A stretch of DNA of 64,000 nt. Origin: Rhizobium sp. Q54 (lineage in GTDB: Bacteria; Pseudomonadota; Alphaproteobacteria; Rhizobiales; Aestuariivirgaceae). The stretch spans positions 49,835 to 113,834 of the forward strand of contig CAMDBX010000003.1 in NCBI GenBank assembly GCA_945889445.1. Reading direction: 5' to 3'. Position 1 is the first letter of the stretch; every line of letters starts with the position of its first letter. Positions 60,670-64,000 of this stretch are shown piece after piece. The notes below the pieces were generated by a model, which worked only from the letters and a program-made list of their open reading frames with translations, did not search any database and had not been told where the DNA came from. A program made the translations under genes and the position numbers.

Positions 60670-61803
60670 ATGCCGCTGTCCTGGAGATTTTCAGCCCTTG
60701 GTGATCGTCACCGGGCGCTTGGTTCGAAGCTCGAAGACTGGAGCGGCATGGGCACCGCCTGGACCTATGACAAGGACATCTATGAAGAGCACATCGCGGT
60801 CCGCACCAAGGCCGGCCTCATGGATGTCTCGGGCCTGAAGAAGGTCCACCTCGTGGGTCCCCACGCCATCGCGGTGCTGGACTACATCACCACCCGCGAC
60901 ATCAACAAGGTCTATCCGGGCAAGTCGGTCTATGCCTGCATGCTCGATGACCGCGGCATGTTCACGGATGACTGCATCGTCTATCGCACCGGCCCCAACT
61001 CCTTCATGCTGGTGCACGGCTCGGGCTCGGCGCATGAGCAGATCGTGAAGGCCGCCATGGGCCGCAACGTCGCTGTCCTGTTCGATGACGATCTCCACGA
61101 TCTCTCGCTGCAGGGTCCGCTGGCCGTCGATTTTCTCGCCCAGCACGTGCCGGGCATCCGCGACCTCAAGTACTTCCACCACATGCAGACCACGCTGTTC
61201 GGCGCGCCTGTCATGATCTCGCGCACCGGCTACACCGGTGAGCGCGGATACGAAATCTTCGTGCGCGGCCAGGATGCGCCCATGGTGTGGGACACGATCC
61301 TCGACAAGGGCAAGTCGATGGGCATCATCCCCGTCTGCTTCAGCGTGCTCGACATGCTGCGCGTCGAGTCCTACCTGCTGTTCTACCCTTACGATAACTC
61401 GCAGATGTATCCCTTCCCCGACCAGATCCCCGGCGACTCGCTGTGGGAACTGGGCCTCGACTTCACGGTGAGCCCGGGCAAGACCGGCTTTCGCGGTGCC
61501 GAGGAGCATTACAAGATCAAGGGCAAGGAACGCTTCAAGATCTTCGGCGTGCTCGTCGATGCAGACGGACCGGTGGATTTGGGCGACGAGGTCTGGGCCG
61601 ACGGCCGCAAGGTCGGTGTCGTCACCTGCCCGAGCTATTCGAAGCTCACCAAGAAGAGCATGGGCATCGCCCGTCTCGAGGTGCCTTACGCCAAGCAGGG
61701 CACCCCGCTCGAGATCCGCGGCAAGAACGTGAAGGCCAAGGCAATCGCCCACACCATCACCTTCGATGATCCCGAAAAGAAAAAGCGTACTGCTGTTGGC
61801 TGA
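60670..61803 (+). CDS. GcvT-like aminomethyltransferase of the N-demethylase operon
   Basis: 377 residues in the glycine-cleavage T-protein/DmdA fold: KAGLMDVSGLKKVHLVG, DDRGMFTDDCIVYR, SRTGYTGERGYEIFV, and a C-terminal barrel domain. AGGAGGAGTC precedes the ATG. Such proteins pass a methyl-derived C1 group to tetrahydrofolate. Placed first in the demethylase operon, it likely takes the formaldehyde made by the oxidase, like DmmD of the dimethylamine monooxygenase (DmmDABC) cluster; that match is from memory. Confidence 0.87.
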   Translation: MPLSWRFSALGDRHRALGSKLEDWSGMGTAWTYDKDIYEEHIAVRTKAGLMDVSGLKKVHLVGPHAIAVLDYITTRDINKVYPGKSVYACMLDDRGMFTDDCIVYRTGPNSFMLVHGSGSAHEQIVKAAMGRNVAVLFDDDLHDLSLQGPLAVDFLAQHVPGIRDLKYFHHMQTTLFGAPVMISRTGYTGERGYEIFVRGQDAPMVWDTILDKGKSMGIIPVCFSVLDMLRVESYLLFYPYDNSQMYPFPDQIPGDSLWELGLDFTVSPGKTGFRGAEEHYKIKGKERFKIFGVLVDADGPVDLGDEVWADGRKVGVVTCPSYSKLTKKSMGIARLEVPYAKQGTPLEIRGKNVKAKAIAHTITFDDPEKKKRTAVG

Positions 61804-61818
61804 GGAGTAACGGGGCGC

Positions 61819-62424
61819 ATGCTCGTAGCAGGTATCAAGAGCCGCCCTGTTTACAGCGGCCTCAACATCGACATTCACGCCAAGCGGCACCTCTTCGCCC
61901 TCGAGGGCGAAGGGGCGCTGGCCCTGATCGACCAGGTCAAGGCGGCGGGCGCAGACTTTCTGAAGAATGCCGACATCCTCTACGTCGCCTCGGGCTCCAG
62001 GGCTGAGGACCACGACAGGAAGCTGGCAGCGCTGGGTGCTGATACGTTCTGGCTGGCGCCCACCATCCCCGTGCTGCTCAACCGCTTCCACGTCATGCTC
62101 GGTCAGGCCCACATGGGCACCCGCATCTATCTCGCGGGCACCGAGGGCTTCATCGGCCAGGCCCAGCAGGTGGCGATGAACCACGGCGTCGACCCCGCTT
62201 CGCTCCACACCGAGCACCGCGGCTCGGCGGCGCGCCGCGTGCAGTGCGTGCACTGCAAGGGCATCACCGACAGCGTCACGACCAGCCCCTACACCTGCAC
62301 CCATTGCGGCCTGTCGCTCCTGGTGCGTGACCACTACTCGCGCCGCCTCGGCGCCTTTCAGGGCGTCTGCATCGACGCCGAGGAGCCGGGCACCGCGCCC
62401 AAGCCCGAGGAGCTGTTCCCGTGA
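61819..62424 (+). CDS. DmmA-like subunit of an amine N-demethylase
   Basis: 201 residues. A Rossmann-like N-terminal part (LALIDQVKAAGADFLKNADI, TRIYLAGTEGFIGQAQQVAM) and a C-terminal Zn-ribbon-like CVHCKG...CTHCG motif, then DHYSRRLGAFQG. This layout fits the DmmA-like subunit found with heme-dependent oxidative N-demethylases. GGAGTAACGGGGC upstream. Its stop overlaps the next GTG by 4 nt. Confidence 0.75.
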   Translation: MLVAGIKSRPVYSGLNIDIHAKRHLFALEGEGALALIDQVKAAGADFLKNADILYVASGSRAEDHDRKLAALGADTFWLAPTIPVLLNRFHVMLGQAHMGTRIYLAGTEGFIGQAQQVAMNHGVDPASLHTEHRGSAARRVQCVHCKGITDSVTTSPYTCTHCGLSLLVRDHYSRRLGAFQGVCIDAEEPGTAPKPEELFP

Positions 62425-63386
62425 CCATCAACACCGAAATGAAGGTTCGCGTGGCGAAGATCCGCCAAGTTGCCGACAAGGTGAAGCGCTTCCGCTTCGA
62501 GCGCGTTGACGGCAAGCCGATGCCGGTGTTTTCCGGCGGCGCCCATGTCATCGTCTCGATGCGTGACGGCAAGGCGCTGCGCCGCAACCCCTATTCGCTC
62601 ATGTCCTCGCCGGAGGATACGGCGGGCTACGAGATCAGCGTGCTCCGCGTCGAGACTTCGCGCGGCGGCTCCGCCTTCCTGCACGAAACGCTGAAGGAGG
62701 GCGACGAGCTCACGCTCAGCCAGCCCGTCAACCTCTTCCCCTTCGATCATCGGGGCAAGAAGCACATCATGATGGCCGGCGGCATCGGCATCACCCCCTT
62801 CATCGCCATGATGGACCAGATGGAGCGTGAGGGCCGCGCCTTCGAGCTACACTATGCGGTGCGGACGCGCAGCCACGGCGCCTACTGGAAGGACCTGCAG
62901 CAGCGCTATGGCGCGCATCGCGTCAAGGTCTACTGCGATGAGGAGAAGCTCTTCATCCCCGTCCAGAAGGTGCTGGAGAACCAGCCGCTCGGAACCCACC
63001 TCTATGTCTGTGGTCCCGCCGGCATGATCAACGGCGTGCTCGGCAAGGCGCGCGAACTGGGCTGGCCGAAGCAGAACCTCCACTCCGAAGAGTTCCTCGC
63101 ACCGCCGCCCGGCAAGGCCTTCCAGGTCAAGCTCGCGAAATCGAACCGCACCATCGACGTGGCCCCCCACCAGAGCATTCTTGAAGCGCTCGAGGCCAAT
63201 GGCGTCGAAGCGCCCTATCTCTGCCGCGGCGGCGCCTGCGGCCAATGCGAGACGGGTGTCGTGTCGTGCGACGGTGAACTCGAACACAACGACCACTTCC
63301 TGGAGCCTGACGACAAGGCCTCCGGCAAGAAGATCATGATCTGCGTCTCGCGCATCACGGGCAGCGCGGTCACCCTCGACCTCTAG
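62421..63386 (+). CDS. Flavin and 2Fe-2S reductase of the N-demethylase
   Basis: 321 residues from a GTG start. Ferredoxin-NADP reductase-type flavin domain (RRNPYSLMSSPED), NAD(P)-binding motif (GGIGITPFIAMMDQ, YVCGPAG) and a C-terminal plant-type 2Fe-2S domain with CRGGACGQCETGV and a fourth Cys in MICVSR. PDR/VanB family; moves electrons from NAD(P)H to the oxidase. Confidence 0.93.
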   Translation: MTINTEMKVRVAKIRQVADKVKRFRFERVDGKPMPVFSGGAHVIVSMRDGKALRRNPYSLMSSPEDTAGYEISVLRVETSRGGSAFLHETLKEGDELTLSQPVNLFPFDHRGKKHIMMAGGIGITPFIAMMDQMEREGRAFELHYAVRTRSHGAYWKDLQQRYGAHRVKVYCDEEKLFIPVQKVLENQPLGTHLYVCGPAGMINGVLGKARELGWPKQNLHSEEFLAPPPGKAFQVKLAKSNRTIDVAPHQSILEALEANGVEAPYLCRGGACGQCETGVVSCDGELEHNDHFLEPDDKASGKKIMICVSRITGSAVTLDL

Positions 63387-63397
63387 GAGTTCAGCGT

Positions 63398-64000
63398 ATG
63401 AACATCAAATTCAAGAACGAAACATTCCGCGACGACTATACGTTCAAGAACTCACCCGAAGCGATCCGCCGCTTCCCCTTCCCTTTCAACGAAGACAAGT
63501 ACATGTATTCGGTGAACATGGAGCCCCATGTTGCCGCCGGCCCCGCCGGCCATGCCTACAACAAGCCGATCGACGTCGACGAGCATTTCGTGGCCGAGAT
63601 GGCTGATCGCGCCAAGGTGCTGAAGGAAGATCCGCTGCGTTACCAGGCGCTGCCGCATATGATGGCCGCGCAGTGGGATACGCTCGAACTCCTCATGGAG
63701 TCCCAGGCTGCGGGCTACCCGGAGCACTTCTCGCTGGAAAAGAACGGCGACCAGTGGCGCTGGATCAACCGCCCCATGGGTATCGACCAGACCTTCACCT
63801 TCGGCGATGCCTCGACGCTGCCGATGGAGCCGCTCGAATTCATCACCCGTCAGGCCCAGGGCGACTTCGTCATCGTCGACCAGCGTGACGGCCAGCTGTG
63901 GTGCGATGCCGGCATGGTGACCACCCAGGCCGACTGGTCGCTCGACTTCGACATCGGCATGAACTTCCATGAGTGGCACGGCCCTGTGCCGCTGGCCCAT
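63398..64000 (+). CDS. Heme-dependent oxidative N-demethylase, 5' part
   Basis: First 201 residues of a protein running past the right edge. Start MNIKFKNETFRDDYTF after TAGGAG. Family marks (DUF3445/HODM alpha-subunit-like): DPLRYQALPHMMAAQWDTLE, REFITRQ-type EFITRQAQGDFVIVDQ, and a conserved FDIGMNFHEWHGPVPLAH. It oxidatively demethylates an amine (dimethylamine in characterised systems) with formaldehyde as product. Cotranscribed with the reductase 11 nt upstream. Confidence 0.85.
   Translation, partial: MNIKFKNETFRDDYTFKNSPEAIRRFPFPFNEDKYMYSVNMEPHVAAGPAGHAYNKPIDVDEHFVAEMADRAKVLKEDPLRYQALPHMMAAQWDTLELLMESQAAGYPEHFSLEKNGDQWRWINRPMGIDQTFTFGDASTLPMEPLEFITRQAQGDFVIVDQRDGQLWCDAGMVTTQADWSLDFDIGMNFHEWHGPVPLAH

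Noticed and set aside
1..64000. tRNA, rRNA, CRISPR, insertion sequence, prophage or integrase signals
   Set aside because: I looked for CCA-ended cloverleaf motifs, regular direct repeats with spacers, and transposase or integrase motifs and found none. The only repeats are the REP-like elements and the small RNA pair.

Overview
The window is GC-rich (roughly 65 percent by eye, strong G/C preference at third codon positions) and reads as a chromosomal segment of an alphaproteobacterium, most likely of the order Hyphomicrobiales (Rhizobiales). The pointers are gene order rather than a species match: rpmH-rnpA-yidC-engB-argB-HAD-dapD-DUF805-dapE with truA-fmt-def, ffs-dnaX-ybaB-recR, and a chemotaxis operon in the order known from Sinorhizobium meliloti (cheS-cheY1-cheA-cheW-cheR-cheB-cheY2-cheD-cheT). 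I saw no transposase, phage gene, CRISPR array, tRNA or rRNA.

Layout. 1-3.6 kb: translation genes on the minus strand (infC, rpmI, rplT, pheS, pheT), with infC probably starting at an AUA codon. 3.6-7.3 kb: a tightly overlapping minus-strand trio (TVP38 membrane protein, MerA-like flavoprotein, orphan histidine kinase). 7.4-17 kb: housekeeping genes for ribosome, RNase P, membrane insertion, arginine and lysine synthesis, and formyl-Met handling. 17.5-24 kb: SRP RNA, DNA replication and repair genes, RmuC, a 45-residue small ORF with its own terminator, proline iminopeptidase, MscL. 25.1-25.5 kb: two tandem paralogous small RNA genes, each with a UCCU loop and a strong intrinsic terminator. 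26-32 kb: membrane proteins and a methylated-amine-type cluster (non-pyrrolysine MttB homologue, LysR regulator, APC permease, SDR). 32-35 kb: ornithine/lysine decarboxylase with a 255-nt leader. 34.4-38.4 kb: a ynjB-C-D-F-like ABC transporter plus CDP-alcohol phosphatidyltransferase. 38.5-42.7 kb: an overlapping operon of ROK regulator, vanadium-type haloperoxidase and secreted FG-GAP/UnbV protein, divergent from a XylF-type sugar ABC importer and KDG kinase (42.9-47.2 kb). 47.2-47.8 kb: a hemerythrin gene behind a perfect FNR-type box. 47.9-54.4 kb: the che operon. 54.4-64 kb: alcohol dehydrogenase, LuxR regulator, PotD/A/B/C-type transporter, then a GcvT / DmmA-like / flavin-2Fe2S reductase / heme-dependent oxidative N-demethylase operon that runs off the right edge.

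How it fits together. The right end looks like an uptake-and-demethylation module: a transporter imports an amine, the HODM-type oxidase with its reductase removes a methyl group as formaldehyde, and the GcvT-like protein passes the C1 unit to folate. Two similar 21-bp palindromes lie in front of the LuxR gene and in front of the transporter and could be its operators. The che operon ends in a 119-residue protein with a CheZ-like DxxxQ motif, so the CheY-P pathway may have both a phosphate-sink CheY and a phosphatase. Genes are mostly packed with ATGA, GTGA or TGATG overlaps, so translational coupling is the rule in this chromosome.
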